Assembly (NCBI RefSeq): GCF_000972845.2
Contig: NC_040017.1
Location: 28,166,061-28,230,060, forward strand
Length of the DNA: 64,000 nucleotides
Source: Larimichthys crocea
Lineage: Eukaryota > Chordata > Actinopteri > Sciaenidae
Direction of reading: 5' to 3'
The first letter of the stretch is position 1. Every line of letters begins with the position of its first letter. The translations under genes were made by a program, and so were the position numbers. The notes beneath the pieces were generated by a model. That model was not told the DNA's origin. It did no database searches and saw nothing but the letters and a program-made list of their open reading frames with translations. Below are positions 33,440 through 44,512 of the stretch, in pieces.

Positions 33440-34599
33440 TGACAGAGACACCGTTCAGCTGATCACAGGTCAGTGTGGATCAGCAGGAGGTCACAGACCT
33501 CGATGAGTGGACCACAATAAAACATCTCAAACCTCCAGGGTTCCTCTTCACTAACAAACCAACCATGTAGGTCCAGTGAATTAATAACTGCACTGTGTTG
33601 TATAAATATTAATGAGAGTGTGAGTACACCCAGAAACTCTTTTTGCCATGTGCTCCCACCAGTGCTGAGCACGGAGAGTCTCCGACCATGAACCGGTCCA
33701 GGATCAGTCCAGATCATTTCTTCTGATGGATTTTGTGGATGTTCTTCTGTACTGATCTCCCTACAAAGCAAGCATTAAGCTGCATGTCTGACTGATAAAC
33801 ATGTTCACAGCCTTGGTCTCTATAGATAATTCCCCGTTCATGACGCTGCCACAGTTCATGTCGAGTTTGCACCGATCTTCCAGTTTTTCTCCAAACTGTA
33901 TGACTGTGATCTCTGTCAGCCAGATGTTTTTACCTGATTGTCGCCTTGTCCTTCATGGATTCATGAATAGGTCATTATTTGCTAAATGGTTGTCATAACA
34001 ACCCGATAAGGTGGTAATACGTCAGATAATCAGGAGCTATAGCTTCATATTAAAGAGGACTTTGTCTTTGATGGATCGGCCTAACCTCGCTCTCATTATC
34101 TGCGAGTGTGAATGTGACACTTGCATTGTCTCCGTCCTCTCTAACAAACACTTATCTTTGAATTGTTGAAGACAATCCTCTCCAGAGCTCGATCACTGAA
34201 GTTTTTCTGGAATATTCTCAGAGAAGGAGTTGTCTCTCTCGTGCAGATCCATTGTTGGTGATCTGAGCACTGAATGTCATCCCTTCATTGTGTGTGTTGC
34301 TCTTATTAGAAAGTTGCCCTGGATTAAATGTCAGACAAATGCCAGTGGTACCTTTTAGAGGCGTGTTGGATAGTTTCATGTTGGGGGAAACTTTTCTGCT
34401 CCTCTCGGTTTGTCCACTTGTAAAAGCCACATAATGATACAGGTCAAAACTTCAACTCTTTAAAGGTCAGGATATATATATATTTATATATTTAAAAAAA
34501 TCAGTGAATATATGAATATATATGAAGTTCACTTGCCACTAGATGTCGCACTAGAGCAGCAGTATCTGAGATCAAATCAATGTGACACCAGACTGCAAC
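33440..34599. other. No recognised gene
   Basis: A TA-rich stretch lies at 34470-34520, and TTGCCACTAGATGTCGCACT at 34534 may be a trace of an old repeat. The antisense ORF at 33463-33771 is unassigned. Confidence 0.45.
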
Positions 34600-34770
34600 G
34601 GGGTGGCTGTAGCTCAGGAGGTAGAGCGGGTCATCAAGATCCATAATCTAATCATCGGTGGTTCGATCCCCGGCTTCCTCCAGCATGATGAAGTGTCCTT
34701 GGGCAAGATGCTGAACCCCAAATTGTTCCAAAAGTTTGTGCCATCAGTGTGTGAATGGTTCCCTGAGTAA
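34600..34770 (+). mobile_element. tRNA-derived SINE
   Basis: The head has an intact RNA polymerase III A box (TAGCTCAGGAGG at 34610-34621) and B box (GGTTCGATCCC at 34660-34670) at tRNA-like spacing. A SINE body follows: AAGTGTCCTTGGGCAAGATG, CTGAACCCCAAATTG and GTGTGTGAATGG. The 3' end has decayed, with no clear tail or target duplication. Fragments of the same SINE are at 43472-43530 and 50185-50230. It is not a functional tRNA because the stems do not pair and the body continues. Confidence 0.8.
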
Positions 34771-36790
34771 AAACATCAGTATCTGATGAGCTTGGAATGA
34801 GAATGGGCTGCTATATATCAAGAAAACAGCATTTTAACTTTAGACAGACGTTCAGAGTTGGATAACAACTGAAGCGTTGCGCCTTTAACCCATCCAATCA
34901 ATGCTGCATGTATTACCATAAAATATCTCTTCAATATTTTATAAAACTGTAGGAAAGTGTTCGCCTCTCTGGGCCGACTCGATGGTCTCGTTTTGTTGCA
35001 CTGTTATCATCTCTGTAGGAGCTGAATGTCCTGCCTTTGTTCAAACTCCATAATAATACCCGAGACGACACCTCGGAGAGAGATGAAACCTGTCCGACGC
35101 GAGCGGACTAATCCACAGCCTGAAGCCGAGGCCGCATCCCAACGCGACACCACAAGGACACGGACTCTAAAACAGACGAACAAGAAAGATGTCGGCACAT
35201 AAATCTGCTTCCTGTTTCCTCCTTTTCTTTTACTACAGAGAGAGCAGTAAATCTGTCGCTGCGTGTTCATTTCTATAAACGCTGTGTGGAAATCCATCAT
35301 GACCTGCTGCAGCTCTGCAGGACGGGTGGTCAACGGAGGAAGAGGATAGAGTCGGAGGTGATGGATGACAGGAGAAGGTCTGCTCTGAGGAAATATGAGC
35401 CTCTAAATCAGAGTGTTAAACTCCAACACGACAGACGAGGAGCAGTCCGGAGATAAATGAGATCCCAATGTGTGATCAGATACATGTGACTTCATTTGTC
35501 AGGAAGAAGACCTGATATAATCCCATTTAGCACTCGAGCTCTGAGATGGAGTCACGGCGCATTCAGCGGGATAAAGAAGTCGAATTAACGAACGGTTCTG
35601 CTCGACGACACGTCCGAATGTAGAAAGTGACATGTCAGAGGAGGAAGAAAGTTTTTCTGCTTCGTAGGATGAAATGATCTGCAGCGTCAGCACAGAGTGT
35701 AATAAGAAAGATATGTATGATCCAGGCTGTTACGTCGACTAATGAGCTCTCTTAAGCTTCAGAATGATCTGCACCACCCGTTCAGTTTGATTTCATGAAA
35801 AAATAAGAGCCGTCCAGAGACACATGAAGGATTTCAATTAGACATTCAGACGAAGTTCAATTCTGGTGACTGACAGGAAGTCTGCTCCTAATAAAGTTAT
35901 AAAGATAAAGTATGATGTCTGTAAAACTTTCCAGTCCAGGCAGGATTAAAATGACACTTCTGGGTTGACAGAGACGTATTTTCAGTCGAGGACTTCCCAA
36001 CTTGTGACTGTGAACGTGGTCGAACTGATTTATGAAAGGTTCCCCTGCACGTGAACATCCGACCTGATCAGCACTGCACATGTGCAAACTCTTATCAGAG
36101 ATGAGAAGGAAGTTTCTGAACTTTACTCATTTGATTAACTCGGCTGTAGAGGGATGAAGTCTGGGCTCTGTTTGGATGAAAACCTTCATCCTGACCTCTG
36201 AACTGAATTCAGATTAAAGTCCTGCGTGTTAAAATGAATCTGTCCACGTCTCGACGGTCGTCTGGATGTAGAAGAAGAAGTCACGAGTTTTCCTCCACAG
36301 AGAATCGGCTGCAGCAATAAACAGAGAGGCCGGATAGAAACACAGAAAAGCCAGACATTATCATGAAAATGAGACATTTCCATTGGCAGGGGACGTCGTC
36401 TTCAATAATAACACTGCTAATAATAATAATAATATTAATCATACAGCTCCGTGTTATCACAGAGAATATGATGAATATGAAAGAGTTGGTGAGCCGTCTA
36501 GACACAAACAATGTTCTGTTCACATCCAGCAGCAACAATTAAACAGTCTGAATGTTTTTATGTCCGTCACATCGTCTCGTTAGCGTTCGTTGACCTTTCA
36601 GGCTCGGCTCACACTTTAACGATTTTAGGAGCTAATTGGCTTTTAAAGGAGTAAAAAAAATGCTGATGGCGACTTTTTTAATGTCGCCTGACTGCGACTG
36701 AATTAGAGGAGAGCTTCCTGTGGATGTTCTTTATTTACAGGACATGATGTTTGTTACATTATATACATATAGATATATATATATATGTTA
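34771..36790. other. No recognised gene
   Basis: An antisense ORF of 108 codons (35007-35333) begins with about 30 coding-like codons but shows no recognisable domain. (AAT)n lies at about 36417-36435. A TA run at 36765-36787 precedes the next repeat. Confidence 0.4.
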
Positions 36791-36980
36791 GATTGTGTTG
36801 GACACAAGCAGCAACCTCCATGTCTGTGAAGTGAAGTGCCTGAAAACTGGTGTGGCCTCAGGTGACTGGAGAAAGAATCTGTGCTAATACTCAAATGTAA
36901 TTATAGACAACTTTAGGTGTCTGCCACCTGGTGGCTGGAGCATTGTACTGCAGCTTAAAGAAACGATAACTCTTTTCATA
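36791..36980 (-). mobile_element. Possible family E-related fragment
   Basis: AAGCAGCAACCTCCATGTCT followed by GAAGTGCCTGAAAACTG resembles, in reverse, 48660-48760 (GGAACTGCAGTTTTTGGTAC, TCAATTTACAGCC). The similarity is patchy. Confidence 0.35.
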
Positions 36981-37324
36981 GGTGGAGCCATCAGGTAACA
37001 TTTAAGGCTGTACAGCTGCAGCCTGCCTGGACTAAAGGAAGCAGCAGTAAAGTGATCATGTGCATCCTCTGCAGTCTGACTGTAGGTCACACAAATCCTC
37101 CTGAGTCCGTAATCAATGAGGGTGATCAGTCGAATTGGAAGTATTGGGATCTTTCAGCCTCATCGGTCACTCAGTCGTGAACATGAGTGATGACACAAAG
37201 AGCCTCTGAGTATTAGCAGTGAAGATGTATTAGTATTGATCCTGATCAATACTACAAGAGGTTGAATAGATAATCAGTTAGAGTAATAGATCGGTGATTG
37301 ATCCTCATGGGTGGAGAGTCACAG
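36981..37324. other. No recognised feature
   Basis: Unique-looking DNA. Confidence 0.5.
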
Positions 37325-37545
37325 TGCAGAGTGTATGTGAGAGCTGCTCCACCTCAACTCTCTGTGATTTACAGAGCACAGAGTAAACTGCTACCAGGTT
37401 TGTAAGCTGTTTGTTAGTTAGTCAAAGTTAGTTAGTTAGTAGTGGGCAATGTAACCAGTCTCAGCAGCCTCTATGGACAGAATGGCAGAGGAGAAGAGAG
37501 CGAAGAGGACGCTGACAGAGGAAGCTAAGAAGAGAAAAGGAAGCA
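37325..37545 (+). mobile_element. Family A copy with coding-like segment
   Basis: Contains CTCAACTCTCTGTGATTTAC and the rest of the palindrome, then a TTAGTTAGTT run. A segment follows that starts ATGGCAGAGGAGAAGAGAGC and encodes MAEEKRAKRTLTEEAKKRKG in the same frame as the 49.9-kb copy. It then leaves the family (GSIKYST, stop) before the TRVNVG part. The order of the modules differs from the 17-kb and 49-kb copies, so this copy is a mosaic. Confidence 0.75.
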
Positions 37546-37949
37546 TCAAATATTCTACGTAAAGTTGCTTTAAAGAAAAAAACAGAATTATATAAAAGTC
37601 AAGGTCGCCCTGACACATATATGAAGTAGTACCTGATGGTCATTGACGATGCAGTAATGTTTATCTTTTAATTAAACAGTAGATTAAGACACACACACAC
37701 ATAATGGACCAACAGTGGAGCTGCTGAAGGCCACAAACACCCAGAACAAGAGGCTCGGCTCTGTTTGATGATTCTATAATGATGTTTACCAGTAATCACA
37801 GCGCAAAAACAGAATCATGAATATAAATCCATCTGCTTTGATGTCAGACAGAGAAAATAAAGTTTAAAACTAAACCAGTTATTGACTAAATGTCCTTGAT
37901 AACAGTGGCAGCAGCAGCTGATCAGGACGATGAATGGAAGGTGAATTTG
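37546..37949. other. No recognised feature
   Basis: Unique-looking DNA. Confidence 0.5.
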
Positions 37950-38185
37950 ACTGAACTGACTCAGCCCGGGAGGCCAGGAGCCAAACCCGGTAAAAAAACC
38001 ACCTCAGTAGGCTGCTGTGTTCACTGTTAGACTGGACACTGCTGGTTCAGAGGTTCTCTTGCTGTGTTCACTGTTAGACCGGACTCTGCTGGTTCAGAGT
38101 TTGTGTCCGGTCACTGGAAGGTAGACGCTGAGGTTAGCTCATAGCACTAGCTGTAATTCATTGCATTTGTGGTGTAACACAAAGT
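37950..38185 (-). mobile_element. Family B copy with about two 47-bp units
   Basis: In reverse it reads CTACCTTCCAGTGACC, two units (starting 38014 and 38061 on the plus strand; GCTGTGTTCACTGTTAGAC and CTGCTGGTTCAGAG), then the ACCACCTC and GACTCAGCCCGGG flank shared with 10.4 kb. The second unit is shortened. Confidence 0.75.
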
Positions 38186-39885
38186 TGCTATTAAACACCA
38201 AACATCTGCAGTCTGGACTACAAGTGTAGACTACAGAGGAGAGACCCGGAGGCGGTGCTGGATTGTGGTCTTATCCGGAGCTGTTTACTAGCAGGAAAGC
38301 TCAGAGTTTATTTTTTAGAGTTTTGGGATTAAAAAGTGGATTTATCTTCACTCTCACTTCTTAACCTGTCTGCAGCTGCACTGATACACCTTCATATTTA
38401 TACAGCAGCTGGACTAAAGAGGAAACTGATGGAGAAAAGTATGTGAGGAAGTTTACTTTGTGTTCAGACCACTGTGACGTTAGTAAATGTGTTCACCATG
38501 TGAACGATGAACGTCCAGGTTTCAGACAGTCTGCAGGTAGCGAGGTGCCACATTAGCTGGATGGAAAATCTCAAACTTTCGGTGACGACTCGTTGTCATT
38601 CGGCTGACAGACTCATCTTATCCACCAATCAGAGGAGAGTCTGTGAGATGTGTCAGTCAGTGAGACGAGTCTATTTGCTGAGTCTGAGCAGAGCTGTGGG
38701 TCAGTGCGTCTGTCTGACGGTGTTTTGAATGACTGATGAGGTGGAGGATTCGGTCGAGTGCGTCGCGTCCCTGAGCTGATGGACTGAACCCCCTCCTCAC
38801 TTTACGAGCTGAATATCAACGTGGCGCTCTCTCTCTTTCTCTTCTGTTTTCTCCTCTTAGTGTCTCTTTATCTTCTCCGTCACGTCACCTGTCCGTCCCT
38901 TTAACTCTCTTCACTCGAAGCCTTTTCCATTCTTGTCTGAGACGTTCCTTTTATTTTGACCTTGTACTACTTTTAAATTCACTCACGTTACGACAGATTT
39001 TTCATATTCTCTCTGTCGTGTCCGTCGAGGCTGCTGAGCCCTGTTAGCTTCAGCTCCGGGTCTGGCACAACACCAGCTCCGCCCCCCGTCTGTCTGTTCA
39101 TCAGGAGTTGAGGCGTGGACCGACTTTCAGTAACTTTTGTTTCATCTGCTCGACACAAATGGAACCTGCTGCCGTGTAATCCTTCAATTTTATGTAAAAT
39201 ATGAAATAACTGAGGTGTGACAGAGTGTTTCCACTCACACAGCATTTTGTCATATTTATTTTTTTTACCTGTTAAAGCAGAAATCCTCGAGGATAACCGT
39301 TTAATTCAGGTAAAAAGTTCTGCTTTGCTCGGCAAAAAAGTTATTCGGTTCCAGCCCGGCGTAAGCGAGGTGAATTACCTGTTTTAAATCAACATTTTTA
39401 ATAAAAAAAGACACTTTATCATGTAAGATAGAGTAAAGTCAGGGTAAAGCAGCTTGTCTGTCGGTGTAATCCTAAATATCCCCGTCAGCTCCGAGCTCAG
39501 CTGTGAAAATGAAACTTTAAGTCGACATCGAGACTCAAATCTTTGAGGAATGAAAGAAAACAGACACGGATGCCTCATGGATGTATGAAAATATCTGAAA
39601 CATCTTCACAGTTTAATAGACGGCATTATCCTTCAATCCGTGTACAAACCAAACGGAGAAAAAAGGAGATTTATATCCAAGAACGTTCAGCAAGTTTAGC
39701 TCCAGGCAGGAGGCAGGAGAGGGGAGGCGGTGCAGATCTGTGCCCAGCCAAGAGGTGTTCTGGTGGGGGCTTAACACGGACGGGTAAGCCCCTGGAGGTG
39801 GAGCTGAAAGGAGGTGTAGAGATGAGGGACCCACGGGGGAGAGAGAGAGTCGGATCTGACCATCTGCCAGCCTGGAGCCTCTGCC
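38186..39885. other. No recognised gene
   Basis: A pyrimidine-rich tract at about 38826-38857 ends in TCCTCTTAG, like a splice acceptor, but no open frame of note follows. Motif H lies inside this interval at 39050. Confidence 0.4.
39050..39074 (+). repeat. Motif H copy (diverged)
   Basis: TCAGCTCCGGGTCTGGCACA followed by ACACC. Both this copy and the one at 16347 continue with AGCTCC. Confidence 0.5.

Positions 39886-39930
<45 letters not shown>
39886..39930. repeat. (CA)n microsatellite, left arm of an inverted CA/TG pair
   Basis: About 21 CA units. A TG array follows after 118 bp. Confidence 0.95.
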
Positions 39931-39931
<1 letters not shown>

Positions 39932-40044
39932 TGGACATCCTTCACCACGTGACACATGACATGATGCACCTCACCATAGGTGTGTATTAATATGCTGCAT
40001 GTTTTCAGCCAATCAGGAGAGTTTTCAGATGTATTTATAGTGTG

Positions 40045-40048
<4 letters not shown>

Positions 40049-40105
<57 letters not shown>
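40049..40105. repeat. (TG)n microsatellite, right arm of an inverted CA/TG pair
   Basis: About 28 uninterrupted TG units. Confidence 0.95.
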
Positions 40106-40107
<2 letters not shown>

Positions 40108-40204
40108 TGGCAGGATGGAGGCTCTGGCCCGTCTGTCGGCTCCCTGCTGAATTTCTACTTCTCTCTCAGGGTAAAACAACAAAGCTCCTCCGCCCATTCA
40201 CTTC

Positions 40205-40392
40205 TCCCTCCGTCAGCGTCCTCTTCACTCTCTTCTCCTCTGCCATTATGTCCGTAGAAGCTGCTGACTGCTGGAAACTGAAAACCTCTTCTTCCTCTTC
40301 CTCTTCTTCTTCTTCCTCTGGTGCTCTGAGCTCACAGTCCGGACAGCACTGGCTAACAAACTGAGCTAAACTCAGCTGACAGCAGCTACAGA
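40205..40392 (-). mobile_element. Family A copy with coding-like segment
   Basis: In reverse it reads CTGTAGCTGCTGTCAGCTGA, TTAGCTCAGTTTGTTAGCC, GAGCTCACAGCACC-like bases and a GAAGAAGAAGAGG run. A start at 40246 then encodes MAEEKRVKRTLTEG, after which the family sequence ends (EVNGRRS, stop). The frame agrees with the 37.5-kb and 49.9-kb copies. Confidence 0.75.
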
Positions 40393-42659
40393 CGGCAGCG
40401 GTTAGTTTACCGTCCGTCAGGAAACTCCGAACCAGCAGTGAGCAGTTTTTTAACAGCCTGCCGAGGTGTTAAAGCTGTCTGTCCATCAGGAAACATGTCA
40501 TTGTGTTAATCAGTGACTTAATCAGGCTGATGATTATTAATAGAATCCGTCTGTTTCTTTATTTAGAGAATAATGTCATGAAATATGTCGTACGCTTCAG
40601 TTTTCCTTCACCTCCTTCACCTTTCGCCCTCCTCCTCTCCTCCATCGCTTCGTTGGACAGGTGACAGACTTTTCTGCATCTTTTATTCATAACTTTTTGG
40701 ATATTTGTCGATCTCTCTGCTGTTTGTTTAGCCACCTCTAAAATACAGAAGAAGAAATAATTTCCGCCTCTCAGATGTCATGTGTTAAACCTGTGATGGA
40801 TGATCTCGACTGAGTCAGCGGGTTGTTTGGTCGTACAGTGTCTGGGCGTCTCTGGCAGGGAAACAGACTTCATTTGGCTCGGTGTGAAAGATTTTTGGTG
40901 GATGCAACTTTGTGCATCTGTGTTGCTAATTGCAGGTGTGACAGGTGTAATTAACTTGTTTTCTCCGTCAAAGCTCAGATTAGAACGAGTTATAATCATC
41001 CTGCAGATGAGTAAATCAGAGAATCAGTTCCAGCCTTCACTTAAACCTCTGCACCGTCCTCCACCTCCTCCTTCCTCCTCTTTATTCCCTCCGTCCGTCC
41101 TCTGGAGGATTACTGCTGAGGGCTGAAGGACATGGATAGACAGATCAGAAGAAAAGGAGAGGAATAGAGCGGAGAGGAGAAAAGTATGTCTTAATACGAC
41201 AGAGAGGGAAGGCTTACTGGTCAAAGCCCACAGATAGAAATGAAATGAAACCTGCTCTGAATGAGGAGGAGGCGGCGAGTCTTCAGAAGAGATGAATTGA
41301 GAATCAGAGCTTCAGCTGCTATCTTTCTCTGAGACGTATCAGTCCGATCACGAAGGAGATCGCACTAAACCCTTCACAAAGACGACGTCAACGCTTTGTA
41401 GCGACATGTCGACTAAACGCTGGCTCTCACTTTGCAAACCACAAATCTCCAAGTGCTGAAACCCAAAGCAGCTAAAGGTGCAAGTCCTCATTCGCAACAA
41501 CGACCTCCATACAAGACGTTACATCATAGATACATCACAGTATGCCCAACAACAAGAGATCTGTGTCCAGTGATCGCTCGTAATGAGTTCATAAAGGAGG
41601 GTAACTGAATGAAGGTGTGGACTTCAGCATCTTTTACAACTCCCAGTCACTATGAGCAGCAAACTAGGACGAGAAACCGACTTCAGGACTGACCAGATAC
41701 TCATGAACTTTTGTAGATGAAGGGTTAGCTGTGGATCTGTTGCCTGGTGTAGAACGACAGATGATGTCCAGGTAATCCAGAAGATTTTTGGAGGTAGATT
41801 AAGTTGCCACAATCCAAGATTTGGAGAATTGTCATCTCGGCTGAGTTGTGCTTTGCAGATTGGATTAAAGATGCTTTGTCATGATATGGTTAGTTTAAAA
41901 AGAAACAGTTGATATTTCGGGCCTGATGATGGCGCTCGAAGAAAAGTCGGAAGATCTCCAAAGTAGGATGCTGCCACTTTTACGGACGTTTCTAATGTCA
42001 TTCAACACCTGACGTCTTTTGAACGCTGCATTTGGAGTTTGGACATGGACACATCACATCATTGTCATGGTAACAATAAGAAACATGTGGTTAACGTTGT
42101 GAAACAATCACAGTTTGGCGAGGTTTAGGACCATGTTGTGATCCTCTTACTGAACTTCCAAAGCCTGTTTACGGCTGAGTGTAGCAGAAAGTCTGCAGAC
42201 TGCAGACAGGAGGGTTGGACAGTCAGCAAAGTCAGACCGACTCTTTCCAGTTCACTTATCTTTCCTCTCATCTTAATAAGACCGGAGCGGCGGCGGCCTT
42301 TCCCACAAGGCCGTGCTGTCCGGCTCTGAACCACAGTCTCATTAACCAGACATATTGGCCTCTGCAGTACAAAGGGCTTCCTCCGTCCCGACCCGCTCAT
42401 TTAAAACTAAAAACGCTGACATCCTCGACGTGTGCCATCATCGAGCAGCACTCTGGGAGCGAGCAGTACTGCTCGGATTCGCATGGCGGTGTTGGGTTTA
42501 TTGTGCCGAGTCGATAGTGGGACGCAGTGATGAGGATCAGATCTGATCGTTGAGTAGATCTCAATGCTTCATGATGTTTCTAATCCAATCAGATTCAAAT
42601 CAGCTGGATGGGATTGGCTTCGATGATTTACAGTTTCTTGATGGACAGATAGCTTCAGC
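40393..42659. other. No recognised gene
   Basis: ORFs at 40800-41126 and 42125-42400 show nothing recognisable. 41905-41975 (GATGATGGCGCTCGAAGAAA) may be an old repeat fragment related to 62320-62350. 42080-42130 loosely matches 23070-23130. Confidence 0.4.
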
Positions 42660-42790
42660 CTCGCCGGCAAGTAAACCACCTCGGTGGGCTACTGTACTCT
42701 CTGTTGCACTGCTCACTGCTGGTCTGGAGGTTGTGTTCGATCACAGGCAGCTCGTAGCTCTAGCTGCATAATGGTGGAGGTGTAACACAC
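42660..42790 (-). mobile_element. Family B copy with one diverged 47-bp unit
   Basis: GCCGGCAAGTAAACCACCTC, then one diverged unit (CTGTACTCTCTGTTGCACTG, CTCACTGCTGGTCTGGAGG), then the CTCTAGCTGCATAATGG and GGTGTAACAC flank as at 38150-38185. The oldest-looking copy has the fewest units. Confidence 0.6.
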
Positions 42791-42961
42791 ACTTCTCTAT
42801 CCACCTGATTTTACAGAAACAGTATACGACATGATGGATGGTCAGATTAGATTTGTATCTGCGATATGAACAATGTACCGTCCTATAAACATCTCTGACT
42901 GTTGACCGGGGGCACGGTGTATTTTCATTGTGGCGCTCTGACCTTGTTTTGACTGACAGCG
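42791..42961. other. No recognised feature
   Basis: Unique-looking DNA between the family B copy and the Cys-rich ORF. Confidence 0.5.
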
Positions 42962-43243
42962 ATGGGAGACAGGTGTTACCGCTGTAAAGGACTACAGATG
43001 AGTCTGGACTCTGGAGGACTCTGCGCTTTGACAAGTCCTCCCTCAGGCTGTCTTTTAAAAACAGGCGTGAGCGTCGTGGTTTGTTGTCCTTCAGTTTGGG
43101 GATGTTCAAACTGCGGCATCACTCCGGAGTGTTATTTCTGTCAGGCTAACCTTCTGCCTCTCTTCATGAACTGTGAGTTTAACAAACCGGCCCACATTGT
43201 TGGACCCGACTTTGGAGTCATGAGCGTCCCCACGGGGAGCTGA
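42962..43243 (+). CDS. Cys-rich 93-codon ORF, unassigned
   Basis: The ATG sits in a good vertebrate start context (G at -3, G at +4). The predicted protein has several Cys-x2-Cys pairs: CYRC near residue 5, CSNC near residue 48 and CYFC near residue 57, plus further cysteines, which could suggest a small zinc-binding fold. Codon use is moderately coding-like. Against it: no splice partner, no promoter or polyadenylation context I can defend, an antisense ORF (42741-43109) over the same bases, and no recognised family. Confidence 0.15.
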   Translation: MGDRCYRCKGLQMSLDSGGLCALTSPPSGCLLKTGVSVVVCCPSVWGCSNCGITPECYFCQANLLPLFMNCEFNKPAHIVGPDFGVMSVPTGS

Positions 43244-44056
43244 ACATCCTGCTTCATGTTACTGCAGTCCACGACCACAGCACAGTCATGGACTCTGACA
43301 TCGAGCCGAAGCTGAGCCTTATGACATTCAGATATTATCAGCTGAAACTGGTTTATGACCAATGATTACAGGTTGCATTTACAAATGTATATATACTATT
43401 TATTTACGATTATATTTCTGAATTTATGTTAAATTCATTGCTGTATGTATGTTTATTATTTAGATTTATATAGTTCAATTCCCGGTTCCTCCAGTTAAGT
43501 TGAAATGTCTTCATATGGAGAAACACTGAAGGTGTTTTTGTTTGACTTTTTATATTTTACTGTAATTTTTTTTATTCATATAAACTTCCTGCAGTTCATC
43601 GTTCAGTTTACCAGCTGTTCTGTTCTGTTATTGTTGTGAACTAAAGATATAACATGCCTCTCTATAAATATACAGTCCGTTTACTCTGACAGTGAACATC
43701 TGGAGTATTCTGACATTTTACAGGAAGGCAACGAAATGATTCAAATCAAAAGTTTTTCTCTGTTTCAGGCTGCTGCAGATCGAATCGTCACGTCACAGCT
43801 GGACTTTGTCCTGATCGGCTCTTTTTGATAAAGACAGACTGAAAGCATCGAATCAGGTACGTCTCCTGCAGCTCTGAAACAAACGGTGAAGCAGACGTGT
43901 GCACAGACGTCTGATGCATGTGAAGTCTGAGCTCTGTGTCTGTGGGCTGAGCTGAACTCTGAGCTGTTAATATTCAAACCTGAATGTGGGCTGGAAGCAG
44001 ATCAGCTGTCGTTCCTCTGTGGCAATTTCAGATCCAGCATTCAGACACCTGCGTCT
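43244..44056. other. No recognised gene; contains a SINE fragment
   Basis: Apart from the SINE fragment at 43472-43530, this is AT-rich DNA with nothing recognised. Confidence 0.5.
43472..43530 (+). mobile_element. Fragment of the 34.6-kb SINE family
   Basis: GTTCAATTCCCGGTTCCTCC, then AGTTAAGTTGAAATGTCTTC and GAAACACTGAA, follows the order of 34661-34715 (B box, GGCTTCCTCC, AAGTGTCCTTG, TGCTGAA) with many substitutions. The A-box half is missing. Confidence 0.5.
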
Positions 44057-44138
44057 CTATTTGATAAATATTGAATCTGCCAGAGTTAGAAATGGATCTA
44101 TTTGATAAATATTGAATCTGCCAGAGTTAGAAATGGAT
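44057..44138. repeat. 41-bp exact tandem duplication
   Basis: Two identical copies of a unit beginning TATTTGATAAATATTGAATC. No differences are visible, so the duplication is recent. Confidence 0.95.
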
Positions 44139-44142
44139 CTTT

Positions 44143-44147
<5 letters not shown>

Positions 44148-44173
<26 letters not shown>
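44148..44173. repeat. (CA)n microsatellite, left arm of an inverted CA/TG pair
   Basis: About 13 CA units directly after the 41-bp duplication. A TG array begins 114 bp downstream. Confidence 0.95.
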
Positions 44174-44286
44174 TTATAATAAGTCCTTGTCTTGAACACG
44201 TTCTCACAGGTTAGCAGGTTGGTGGTGAACTTTGTCATGAATCTGCTGGTTTTGTTGTCTGACACACACACTCTGTAAACACACAG

Positions 44287-44287
<1 letters not shown>

Positions 44288-44337
<50 letters not shown>

Positions 44338-44340
44338 TGT
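44288..44340. repeat. (TG)n microsatellite, right arm of an inverted CA/TG pair
   Basis: About 24 TG units, then TTTGTGTTTG. The array starts inside ACACAGCTGTGTGT, itself a short palindrome. Confidence 0.95.
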
Positions 44341-44469
44341 TTGCAGTCATACTGACAATACACAAAGAAGGTGTGACAGGCATGTTGATCTTCTGTGTCG
44401 GCCACCAGCTGTTGCTGAAAGGTTTGAGTGTGTTCTGCATAAAAATGTGGAAACAAGTCTGAGACAGCA

Positions 44470-44512
44470 CAGACTGTCTAAAACCCGGACGCCGTGTCTG
44501 TGACGTCCCCGG
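44470..44512 (+). repeat. Lone copy of the 58-kb 42-bp minisatellite unit
   Basis: CAGACTGTCTAAAACCCGGA, CGCCGTGTCTGTGACGTCCC and CG correspond, block by block, to one unit of the array at 58323-59105 (CAGACTGTCTAAAACCTGGA, CGTAGTCTCCGTGACGTCCC, CG). It directly abuts the 3' end of the minus-strand family A copy. Confidence 0.8.

Noticed and set aside
34600..34680. A functional tRNA gene
   Set aside because: A and B boxes are present, but the acceptor stem does not pair and the sequence runs on into a SINE body.
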